Positions 44,987 through 53,246 of a DNA stretch of 64,000 nucleotides are shown here, piece after piece; the first letter of the stretch is position 1; every line of letters starts with the position of its first letter. Position numbers and translations under genes: made by a program. This DNA comes from Cohnella sp. OV330 (GTDB lineage: Bacteria > Bacillota > Bacilli > Paenibacillales > Paenibacillaceae), in contig NZ_FOKE01000005.1 in NCBI RefSeq assembly GCF_900112065.1, forward strand, positions 62,001 to 126,000, in the 5' to 3' direction. The notes under the pieces are model-generated. The model did no database searches and had not been told where the DNA came from. It was given only the letters and a program-made list of their open reading frames with translations.

Positions 44987-46363
44987 TTACTTCGGCATAT
45001 CGGCGTAAGCCTTGTCGATTTTCTTGATGGCGTCGGCAATCGCCGTATCGACGTTGCGTTTGCTGATCGTTACGTCTTCAAACATCTTGTTGACCGCATC
45101 GGACATCTGCGGGAAGATCGGCGTAATCGGACGCGAGCGGCCGTATTTCTGGTTCTGGATGACAAAGACGTTCTTCGGATATTCGTTCAGCTCCGGGAAC
45201 TGCTTCGCGACGGAGTAGCGAACCGGAATATCCTTCGTCACGCTGCTGTACAGCTTGGAGCCTTCCGCTCCCGTCACGTAGTTCACGAACTTCCAGGCTG
45301 CGTCCGCATTTTTGCTCTTGGAAGAGATGGCGAGGGACCAAGAGCCGTTGGCCACCGCTTGCTTCGTTCCTTTCGGCAGCGGCGCGATGTCCCAATCTTC
45401 TCCAAGCTTGAAGTTCGGGAACTTCTCGGCCAAGAAGGACAACGACCAGGAGCCGTCGACCGTCATAGCAAGCTTGCCTGTAGGGAACGGATCCGGCGGG
45501 TACTCCAGCGCCGATACTTTATCCTTATTATACAGATCCGCGAAGAACTGCAGCGCCTTCTTCGTCTCCGGCATATCCAGGTAGCCCTTAGAGGTCGTAC
45601 CGTCCTTGTCCATGATCTCCCCGCCGAACTGCCAGACGATCGGGTACTTGAAGTAAGCGGTCGCTCCCGCGTTCCCAAAGCCTTGGGCCGGATCGATGCC
45701 GTAAATGCCCTTTTTCGCGTCGGTCAGCTTCATGGCCGCTTCGCGTACTTGATCCCAGGTCATCGGCTCATCCGGGTTTTTGGACGGCAGCGGAATACCC
45801 GCTGCCTCGAACATCTTCTTATTGTAGAAAAGAGCGATGGACGATTCGGTGAGCGGCGCCATGTAGATGTTGTCTTTGTAAGTATAAGCCCCGATCGTAC
45901 CCGCGGGAATATCGTCGAGATTGCCGTCCGCCTTGAAATAGTCCGTCAAGGATTGCAATGCACCCGATTGCGCGTAGGATGCCATGTTCGGCGCATCGAT
46001 CGCCATAATATCGGGCGGATTGTTCGCTGCGATCGAGGTCCGCAGCTTCGCGTCGTAGTCCGAATAAGGAATCGGGCTCATCTCGACCTTGATGTCCGGA
46101 TTGCTCGCATTAAATGCCTTGACCAATTGATCGTAAGCGGAGTTTTCGGCGTCATTGCCGGAGTTGCGCCAGAAGGTCAACTTCACCTGCTCGCCGGATG
46201 CGGGCTTGTCGGAAGCCGATGCGGACGACGACGCGGATGCGCTTCCCGAAGCCGTTCCCGACGGGCTGCCTGAGTTCGCGTTGTTGTTGGTTGAGCAGCC
46301 TGCAAGGAAAGCGGTGACGAGCAGCGCGCTTGTGCCGATGGCAGCAAGTTTTGTTTTTTTCAA
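44987..46363 (-). CDS. Sugar-binding lipoprotein of the fructan importer
   Basis: 458 residues. The signal peptide LKKTKLAAIGTSALLVTAFL ends in lipobox LAGC, followed by a Ser/Ala/Asn-rich linker and a MalE-like family 1 SBP. The frame is open to 46417, but TTG at 46363 has AGAGGGG about ten bases upstream and gives a standard lipoprotein signal, so I chose it. It is transcribed from its own promoter ahead of the kinase-regulator pair. Fructo-oligosaccharide binding is inferred from the GH32 and fructokinase genes downstream. Confidence 0.93.
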   Translation of the reverse strand: MKKTKLAAIGTSALLVTAFLAGCSTNNNANSGSPSGTASGSASASSSASASDKPASGEQVKLTFWRNSGNDAENSAYDQLVKAFNASNPDIKVEMSPIPYSDYDAKLRTSIAANNPPDIMAIDAPNMASYAQSGALQSLTDYFKADGNLDDIPAGTIGAYTYKDNIYMAPLTESSIALFYNKKMFEAAGIPLPSKNPDEPMTWDQVREAAMKLTDAKKGIYGIDPAQGFGNAGATAYFKYPIVWQFGGEIMDKDGTTSKGYLDMPETKKALQFFADLYNKDKVSALEYPPDPFPTGKLAMTVDGSWSLSFLAEKFPNFKLGEDWDIAPLPKGTKQAVANGSWSLAISSKSKNADAAWKFVNYVTGAEGSKLYSSVTKDIPVRYSVAKQFPELNEYPKNVFVIQNQKYGRSRPITPIFPQMSDAVNKMFEDVTISKRNVDTAIADAIKKIDKAYADMPK

Positions 46364-46384
46364 GGATGGTGCCCCTCTCTCGTA

Positions 46385-46446
46385 TGTGGTCGTTTGCAAT
46401 AACATCGTAGCATTCAAGAGAGCGCTTAATAATTCAATATGCTCGG
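46385..46446 (-). promoter_or_regulatory. Promoter of the fructan SBP gene with CCGAGCATAnTGAA box and cre-like site
   Basis: Minus-strand TACGAT -10 at 46404-46409. The box CCGAGCATATTGAA lies 24 bases upstream (46433-46446), as in the GH32 promoter. A cre-like site (minus TGCAAACGACCACA, 46385-46398; 12 of 14) lies just downstream of the -10. Confidence 0.68.
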
Positions 46447-46543
46447 TTCCTGAGTTGCAAAATATTCAGAAGGTTCAAGAGGCAGGATCGCTTCGGGATC
46501 GCGTTCTTGACATCGGCCTACGACAAGAACTAGCTCCCGTAAA

Positions 46544-47948
46544 TTAAAAAAGCCGCATAATAGGCGACTTTAATGGGGACCCTGTTTTGGAGTTTATCTT
46601 TAACCAAAGAAAAATCATCCGCTCTGACCCAATTTCCAGCATTGGCGACTGAAAGACACCCACCTGTATGGAACCGTTCGTTACTTGAATGTTTGATATC
46701 GTCATCTGTGTCCAGTTACCTATACTGCTATTGATGGCTATGGTCTTCTCGGTTCCGCCAAAGTTTTTAGCATATAGATGAGCCGTTGTTTGGCCTCCGC
46801 TGCTCTTCACCCATGCTTTGAGCGTATAGGTTCCATTCGGAACGATGATGTTCTGGTACATGCTAGCATTATAAGCCGATGCAAAATATTGTGTCATTGC
46901 CCATCTTCCGGTCTGTCCTCCGGATACGTTCGCGTTCGCTTCAGCGGAGGGAAGATTATCCCAATTCGCCCAGCCTGCTAACGCGGTTTGTGCTACCCTA
47001 TCGGCTTCAAAGCTTGGATTCAATACGTAGTTATTTCCCGCCCCCACGCTCCAAGTACCGTTTGCCACGTCGATACTCCATTGACTTAACGAGTTAAAGT
47101 AAGGCGTGCTCCCGCTAAAAGAAATGGGAATCCACTGGTTGTACCCGATTCCATTTCCCGCAAAATCGCTCCACCGATCGCCGCCGAACACGACAAATGA
47201 TCCGGAACTACCCGTGACCGTAACTGCTAGTCCGGTTTGCGTTACGTGCGAGAAATCGGAGTTCGTACCTGACATGACGGATTCAGAAGAATAGGGCCCC
47301 ATGATGTTAGTGGATTTAATAAAGTACGTGTGGGATGCATTCCAACCATGAAGATCCGATGAAAGCATATAGTAATAACCATTATGCTTGAACATAACAT
47401 TGCCTTCTCGGCCCCCGTTCGTACTCGTATACACCTCAGTGGCCGGCTCAATGTGCAGAGAATCCGACGCCCTGATAGGGGCAACATAGAGATGGGTTCT
47501 ACCGTTCGAATTGCTGAAAATCAAATAGGCTTGCCCGTTATCGTCAACAAATACGGACTGATCTCCTGTAGTTGCCGTTACTACGTTTGGAATATTGCTC
47601 TCTACATGAGAGTAAGTAAAAGGACCGTTAGGAGAAGTGCTCGTTAAAAATCGTAATGGCGTTAAAACTAGTATCCGAGTTTTTAGATGTTGGATTATTC
47701 GCGTAGGTGACTGCACCGTTATATTTTACGCCGTACCAATAATAGGTGTTTCCGACCTTTAGAATGCCGCCCCCTTGAGCGTAAATATTATGATTCGAAG
47801 TGTCCTTCCAGAAAACGTCGTTCTGAATTAGAGTACTGGCAGCATATGCGGGTTTGGGAGATAGATAAGCGGCCTGAATCGATACCAACAGCATTGCGGA
47901 TATCATGAGAAATAGCTTAATCTTGCGAAAATTAAACTTTCGAGTCAT
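46544..47948 (-). pseudogene. Decayed secreted GH43 glycosidase with CBM
   Basis: The 5' part (47948 to about 47650) encodes a signal peptide ending KPAYA and the start of a GH43 propeller (GGGILKVGNTYYWYGVKYNG). The frame then stops after ...NAITIFNEHFS. The rest continues in another frame from about 47640 (TSTSPNGPFTYSHVE), with later blades (GDQSVFVDDNGQAYLIFSNS, GREGNVMFKHNGYYYMLSSD) and a C-terminal CBM. The junction lacks the blade or more that GH43 enzymes carry between these points, so there is an internal deletion plus a frameshift. A second shift near 46610 spoils the CBM end: the other frame reads NAGNWVRADDFSLVKDKL, the expected ending. It still has a cre, a promoter and a terminator. 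A two-piece functional product is unlikely. Confidence 0.85.
46545..46570 (-). terminator. Terminator after the GH43 pseudogene
   Basis: On the minus strand AAGTCGC-6-GCGGCTT pairs (one T-G) and is followed by TTTTTAATTT. It overlaps the last codons of the shifted reading frame. Confidence 0.85.
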
Positions 47949-48057
47949 CACAATCACCCTTTTTTTGTTCGATTTTTGATTCGAGTTCCCCGTCATACAA
48001 AAATCTGTTTGTTACATTACGGTTGACCAGCTGCCTCCTTTCCGAGGCTCTATAAAA

Positions 48058-48086
48058 ATTCTAATTTCATCTGATAGCGCTTACAA
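48058..48086 (-). promoter_or_regulatory. Promoter of the GH43 pseudogene with perfect cre
   Basis: Minus-strand TTGTAA (48081-48086), 17 bp, TAGAAT (48058-48063). A cre matching every consensus position (plus-strand TGATAGCGCTTACA, 48072-48085) overlaps the -35, so CcpA would block polymerase binding. The rest of the gap from 47949 to 48225 holds a terminator and nothing else recognisable. Confidence 0.72.
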
Positions 48087-48155
48087 TGTGAATGAACCGA
48101 CTATCCTTTCACTCTTTCGACCAATTGAATGGCTGTCTCAAGGACTAGCAAACTC

Positions 48156-48193
48156 AAAAAAAACGATCCTAGTCCCATGGAATTCAGGACCAA
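48156..48193 (-). terminator. Terminator after the GH106-like gene
   Basis: On the minus strand GGTCC...GGGACT (with TCCT/AGGA alternative pairing) is followed by TCGTTTTTTTT. The stem is short but the T run is long. Confidence 0.65.
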
Positions 48194-48225
48194 GACCGAT
48201 TAAAGACCTATATAATTTATGCTGT

Positions 48226-51200
48226 CTAATTGACGAGCTGCACTTCCCTCAGCTTGAGATGTACTTGACCCATCAAGCCGTAGGGGACAACGACGTATTC
48301 CGGCGTATATTCGACGCCCTCGCGGCGATAGTCCCACCACTCTTTCCAATCGTATGAAGTTGCCGCTTGGTGTAACGGACCGAGCAAATTGCGCGGACTG
48401 CCGACGACTTCGATGTCGATGCTGTTCTCGCCGATAACGAGCCATTCGCCGATATCCAGCTGCTTCGCAGCTGCCCAAGGTACATAACCGGCGTGCCGGC
48501 CGTTCACCTTCACTTCAATCGTCACCGCACGATAATCTCCCAGCTCAAGGATCATCGTTGATCCGGCACCTGGCAACTCCAGGCACTCGTAAGCCAAATG
48601 ATAGACCATGCTTCCGCAATAATGCATATAACCTTGCAAGCACCAGTCACCGAAACGCAATGTATGAGGCTCTTTCACGAGAACCCTATCGGGCGACACC
48701 CCGAAGTCCCCGATTAAGTAACAATCCTCCAGTTCCATGGCATGATCATAGGCACAGGATACCTCAAGCCGATTAAGACCTTCTTTAAGCTGCGGCAGGG
48801 AGACCGTACCGATACTTCTGTCCAAGTACCAGCCCTTCGCTCCACCGACAACGGCATCGCCGTTTAAGTTCATCGCGAATAATTCCGCTTGCTCGATCGC
48901 TACGCATATTTCGGAACAAGGTACGACGGAAACGTTGAATTCAAAGGCTAACGATATTAGAGTTCCATTTTTAATATGAGGACCGTGAATCCACAAATGA
49001 CGTTGAAGACCTCCATTGGCGAATACCTGGCGCATGCCGAGCGCAGATCTAATTTCTCGTTGCGCCTGCCAGACATCCATCTCCGTCGACCATTCGCCTT
49101 CCCCGATTCGATACTGACATTTGTCTAGCGTCAAGGCGTTGGGCTGCGTACGGGAGAAGCGGCTTGCCGGGCCCAGCGCCGTAACAATCCGATCCTTGCG
49201 CTTCGTCGTCTTTTTACTACGTTCGATGGATCGGTCCGGTTTGGATTCTCCTTTACCAGCAAGATCCATCATGTACAGCTTAGAATCCGCAGGACCGAAT
49301 GCTTGACGAATGATCATTTTTCCGTCCTTCTCCAAGGACTCCGCTTCTGTTATTTCGCCGGTTAGCGGATCCCAGGCTTCGACGCGTCCAATGCCGTTTA
49401 ACGCGATCTCGATGTTCGCCCCCTTGTGTCGATCTTTATTCACTACGAATAAGACTCTGCTTTGATCGGCTTCGCGCAGCATGTACAGAAAATCCTCGGC
49501 TTCGCGTTGGTTCTCGTTCTTCAGGCTGACTTCCCTAGGCAGGATTTTCTCTAGGACAGATGAGATTTCTCCGGCATCTTCGACATGAATGAATCCTGAA
49601 TGCCGCGATATTCCTTCCATTGCATCCGTCATTTCGCCGTCTACCCTTTCGGGAAGCGTTCCCGAAGCGATGACTTTGCCTCCGTCATCCATAAACTTGC
49701 GAATAAGCTCCAAGGTGCTACTGAACACATTCATCATCGTCGGCATGATAACGACTTTGTAGGCAGCTAAATTAACGATCAGTTTCCCGTCCTCGACTCG
49801 GCCGCTTTCTTGTAAGATCAGTTCATCGCCCAAGTCGAAATCATAATGGACCGCAAGCATCAGATCGATAAACCGATTGAATTGGCGTTCGAATTCCCGC
49901 AAGTCGTCGATCCGCTCATCCTTAGCGTTGGCGCCAAGCATTGACCATACCGACGATATCGGATGCAGCACGAGAACGTCCCTAACGACTTTCCCTTGCG
50001 TGAGGACGCTGCTCAAGCGCGCGAAGTAATCTTCCATCACGTGATTATGCGACCACCAATTGGTATTGTAGTTAAAGGAAGGCGGATAATCGCGTTTGCG
50101 ACAACCTTTAAGCGAGTATAAGGCGAGATGGTGGGTTAACACGTTGACGCCGAGAACGAATTGCCAATCTCCAAGCCATTTGCGTCCTTCGAAAGTGAAA
50201 TCCCATCCGGTCACGCCGTAAGTTTCGGTAATGACGCGATTCATTCCATATTGCCGCGCCACGCTCGCCACTTGCTTGATCGTCAAGCTTTCGTCGGTTT
50301 GCTCGCACAGCGTGTCAATTCCCGGAACGTTCATATAACGATAATGGGGCATAACGGCGCCAGCCGTCTGCACAGAACCTACCAGGCTGCCTTCGGAATG
50401 ATAATGTCCGCTGAACAATAGTCCGTTGCTCCGGCACCAATCGCCGATTTGCTTCGTATAAGATTCGCTGAACCGCTCAGTCACCGTTTTCCAATAATCG
50501 AATCTGGTCTTAGACGCCTTCTCTCCTTGGAAAAACAAGTAGGGAAGGACGTCCCAAATTTCATATCCTACGCTGTCCTTGAAATACGCAGGGAGTCCGT
50601 CCGTCCAAGATATCCATGCTCGGTTTAATTGCAGGCTTTCAGAAACCCCGCGAATGCTTGGTTCATCAGTGAAAATGCCGGGAACGGTCTCGCCGAATTC
50701 ACTGCCCACCGCATCCTTGTACTTCTCATACGTCGATTGAATGAAAAGCTCGGTCGAACGCGGATTCAGCAAATCCGTATACGTATCTCCATGGCACCAG
50801 TCGTTGGCGACTCCGAATTCGCGTCGGAATAGAAGATATGTATTTTCATCCGAAGCTGGAGGAATGTCCCCTTTATTGACCGTGGGATCGATTCTACGAA
50901 ACCATGCGAGCTCGTCGCCCCTAATAAAGGCTTCATAAAGGGCGACCATGCTAGGGTCGTTTCCCTGCGGTATCTCTTTTACGACCTCCAGGGTGAGCGC
51001 TTTAGCGCGAACGTCATCGCCGCCTAATCGAGCCACTTCGCCGCCGCCCATACCCGAGGAATATCGGTCTTCGTCATAAAGCCAAGCAAACACGCCTTCC
51101 TTCTTGGCCGTATCGACTGTCGATTTGATTCGTTCCATGAACGCTTCTCCGAGATAAGGAGTCTCGAGTCCTTCCCGAACGTGCATCATAAATCCGCCCA

Positions 51201-51336
51201 TGCCTTGATCTTTAAATCCCTTTACCTGCCGGTCGAGCTCCTCTTGCTTCAAGTCGTCGTTCCAAGACCAGAACGGTACGGCACGATAATCCGCCGATGG
51301 ACTTTTGAATATTTCCTTCAGTCGCTGCAGTTTCAT
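48226..51336 (-). CDS. GH106-like alpha-L-rhamnosidase family protein
   Basis: About 1,036 residues. The N-terminal block AVPFWSWNDDLKQEELDRQV then GMGGFMMHVREGLETPYLGE matches the GH106-related family (alpha-L-rhamnosidases and relatives). A TIM-barrel-like catalytic half with TDEPSIRG and ITETYGVTGWDF regions follows. Beta-rich domains come after about residue 560, and a galactose-binding-like fold lies at the C-terminus (VTIEVKVNGRHAGYVPWA). There is no signal peptide, so it probably acts in the cytoplasm on imported rhamnosides. The ATG at 51336 has AGAGG seven bases upstream. It is the last gene of the kinase-regulator-SBP-permease operon. Rhamnose specificity is inferred from the family and is not certain. 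Confidence 0.83.
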   Translation of the reverse strand: MKLQRLKEIFKSPSADYRAVPFWSWNDDLKQEELDRQVKGFKDQGMGGFMMHVREGLETPYLGEAFMERIKSTVDTAKKEGVFAWLYDEDRYSSGMGGGEVARLGGDDVRAKALTLEVVKEIPQGNDPSMVALYEAFIRGDELAWFRRIDPTVNKGDIPPASDENTYLLFRREFGVANDWCHGDTYTDLLNPRSTELFIQSTYEKYKDAVGSEFGETVPGIFTDEPSIRGVSESLQLNRAWISWTDGLPAYFKDSVGYEIWDVLPYLFFQGEKASKTRFDYWKTVTERFSESYTKQIGDWCRSNGLLFSGHYHSEGSLVGSVQTAGAVMPHYRYMNVPGIDTLCEQTDESLTIKQVASVARQYGMNRVITETYGVTGWDFTFEGRKWLGDWQFVLGVNVLTHHLALYSLKGCRKRDYPPSFNYNTNWWSHNHVMEDYFARLSSVLTQGKVVRDVLVLHPISSVWSMLGANAKDERIDDLREFERQFNRFIDLMLAVHYDFDLGDELILQESGRVEDGKLIVNLAAYKVVIMPTMMNVFSSTLELIRKFMDDGGKVIASGTLPERVDGEMTDAMEGISRHSGFIHVEDAGEISSVLEKILPREVSLKNENQREAEDFLYMLREADQSRVLFVVNKDRHKGANIEIALNGIGRVEAWDPLTGEITEAESLEKDGKMIIRQAFGPADSKLYMMDLAGKGESKPDRSIERSKKTTKRKDRIVTALGPASRFSRTQPNALTLDKCQYRIGEGEWSTEMDVWQAQREIRSALGMRQVFANGGLQRHLWIHGPHIKNGTLISLAFEFNVSVVPCSEICVAIEQAELFAMNLNGDAVVGGAKGWYLDRSIGTVSLPQLKEGLNRLEVSCAYDHAMELEDCYLIGDFGVSPDRVLVKEPHTLRFGDWCLQGYMHYCGSMVYHLAYECLELPGAGSTMILELGDYRAVTIEVKVNGRHAGYVPWAAAKQLDIGEWLVIGENSIDIEVVGSPRNLLGPLHQAATSYDWKEWWDYRREGVEYTPEYVVVPYGLMGQVHLKLREVQLVN

Positions 51337-51363
51337 TTCATCGCCTCTTTTCATCGTTTGCCG

Positions 51364-52248
51364 TTATCCTTTGACGCTTCCAAGTACGAGCCCATGCACG
51401 AAGTATTTCTGCAGGAACGGATAAATACATAATACGGGCAACATGGAAACGAACAACTGCGCAGCGAGTACGGTGCGGCTCGAAATGTTCTGGATCATGC
51501 TAAAATCGCTTGCGTTTACGTTCGACAAATCGTGCGATACAATCACCGTCCTCAAATAAGTTTGCAGGGGATAATGCGTCGGCGAATTCATATAAATCAG
51601 TCCGTCGAACCAGGCATTCCAATGAAAAATAATCGTGAATAACGCAATGGTGGCCAGTGAGGGCTTCGAGATGGGCAAATAGATGCTCCATAGCGTCCGC
51701 CAGGCACCCGCGCCGTCGATCTGCGCCGACTCTTCGAGTTCGATAGGTTGCGACCTGAAGAAGTTCAGCATAAGCACGATATTAAATACGTTAACGGCGG
51801 ATGGAATGACGAGCGCCCCTATCGAATCCATCAAGCCCGTTTCTTTCACGACCATGAATGTAGGGATCAATCCACCGTTAAATATCATGGTAATGACGAA
51901 AAACCACGAATAAACCGTTCTCGATCTGAATTTGAGATTGGATTTGGAGAGCGGGTAAGCCGCCAATATCGTTAATGCCAGTCCCAGGCTAACGCCGAGG
52001 GAAAGCCGTTCGAAGGAATTTACCGCGCTATACAAGAAACTTTGGTTACGAACGATATATTTATAGGTATCCAAGTTAAAGTCCACCGGCCAAACGGTGA
52101 CCCAACCGGCGGTAACGGCAGAATTGCTGCTTAATGACATCGCGGCCATATGCAGAATAGGAAATAGGCAAGTTATTGCGAACAGGGTCAGTATTACGTA
52201 ATTACCGTACAGAAATAACATTCTGGAGGGCGTGCGTCTTTCTATCAT
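51364..52248 (-). CDS. YtcP-type sugar ABC permease
   Basis: 294 residues, six membrane helices, coupling loop ELEESAQIDGAGAWRTLWSI and the family C-terminus KYFVHGLVLGSVKG. GGAGGAATGG precedes the ATG. It follows the LplB partner after 19 bases and precedes the GH106-like gene after 27 bases. Confidence 0.93.
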   Translation of the reverse strand: MIERRTPSRMLFLYGNYVILTLFAITCLFPILHMAAMSLSSNSAVTAGWVTVWPVDFNLDTYKYIVRNQSFLYSAVNSFERLSLGVSLGLALTILAAYPLSKSNLKFRSRTVYSWFFVITMIFNGGLIPTFMVVKETGLMDSIGALVIPSAVNVFNIVLMLNFFRSQPIELEESAQIDGAGAWRTLWSIYLPISKPSLATIALFTIIFHWNAWFDGLIYMNSPTHYPLQTYLRTVIVSHDLSNVNASDFSMIQNISSRTVLAAQLFVSMLPVLCIYPFLQKYFVHGLVLGSVKG

Positions 52249-52267
52249 ATTCCATTCCTCCGATCGA

Positions 52268-53179
52268 TTAGAAAATGCGGTAATTCGCGAAGCGATAGGC
52301 CATAAAATAAGAGCCCGATATGAATATTAACGACACGACCGATTTGAAAAGTCCGACTGCCGTGGCTACGCCGTACTGCATCTGCTCGATCCCGATTCGA
52401 TAGACGAAGGTATCTAGAATATCCGCGCTATCGTACACTTGCGGACTATACAGGTTGAATACTTGATCAAACCCGGCATTCAATATATTGCCAAGGCTCA
52501 ATACGCTCAAGAGTACGACAATCGGCCGCATACCCGGCAACGTAATATGCCAAGTTTGCTTCATGTGACCTGCTCCATCGAGAGAAGCAGCTTCGTATAG
52601 GGACTTGTCGATGCTTAATATGGCAGCCAAATAAACGATCGTATCAAACCCGAGCTCTTTCCAAATATGGGAAGCAATCAGCACGATTCGAAACCAGACC
52701 CCATCCCCCAGAAAATAAATGGAATCGATGCCGAACACATGCAACGCATTATTGACGATGCCGTCCGTTGGGGACAAGATGTCGACCAGGATCCCCGATA
52801 AAATAACCCAAGATAAAAAATAAGGCATATAAACGATCGTTTGCACGGTACGCTTGAACAAAGCGTTTTTCACTTCGCTCAACAAAATAGCGAGCGTAAG
52901 CGGAAAAATAATTCCTACGATCATTTTCATCAAGGAAATCAGCAGCGTATTTTTCAATACCTGCATCGTATCGGGCATATTGAATACGTATTCGAAATTG
53001 CCAAGACCGATCCAATCGGATCCAAACCAGCCTTTCGAAGGAACGAAATCCTGAAACGCGATGACAATTCCGGCGATCGGCCCGTAGCTATAAATAAGCA
53101 CAAGGATAACGGCCGGCAACAACATCAGGTGATAGGCGCTCGCGATTCGCCCGCTTTTACGGATTCCTGTCGTTTCCAT
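52268..53179 (-). CDS. LplB-type sugar ABC permease
   Basis: 303 residues. N-terminal helix followed by YGPIAGIVIAFQDFVPSKGW, a typical LplB opening, and the coupling loop LYEAASLDGAGHMKQTWHIT. The ATG at 53179 with GGAGTGA eight bases before it is preferred to a GTG at 53191. It lies behind a strong intercistronic stem-loop after the SBP gene. Confidence 0.92.
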   Translation of the reverse strand: METTGIRKSGRIASAYHLMLLPAVILVLIYSYGPIAGIVIAFQDFVPSKGWFGSDWIGLGNFEYVFNMPDTMQVLKNTLLISLMKMIVGIIFPLTLAILLSEVKNALFKRTVQTIVYMPYFLSWVILSGILVDILSPTDGIVNNALHVFGIDSIYFLGDGVWFRIVLIASHIWKELGFDTIVYLAAILSIDKSLYEAASLDGAGHMKQTWHITLPGMRPIVVLLSVLSLGNILNAGFDQVFNLYSPQVYDSADILDTFVYRIGIEQMQYGVATAVGLFKSVVSLIFISGSYFMAYRFANYRIF

Positions 53180-53206
53180 CGGTATGTTCACTCCGTCTCT
53201 CTATGA

Positions 53207-53240
53207 GTAAGGGAAGGGGTCGGATAACCCCTTCCCTTAC
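53207..53240 (-). other. Perfect intercistronic stem-loop between SBP and permease genes
   Basis: GTAAGGGAAGGGGT and its exact complement form a 14 bp stem with a six-base loop, but no T run follows on either strand. It is more likely an RNA-stabilising or processing hairpin than a terminator. Confidence 0.8.
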
Positions 53241-53246
53241 AAACCA

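Noticed and set aside
46544..47716. Second GH43 open frame read as an intact gene of its own
   Set aside because: It lacks a start with ribosome binding site and begins in mid-propeller; together with 47628-47948 it is one broken gene.
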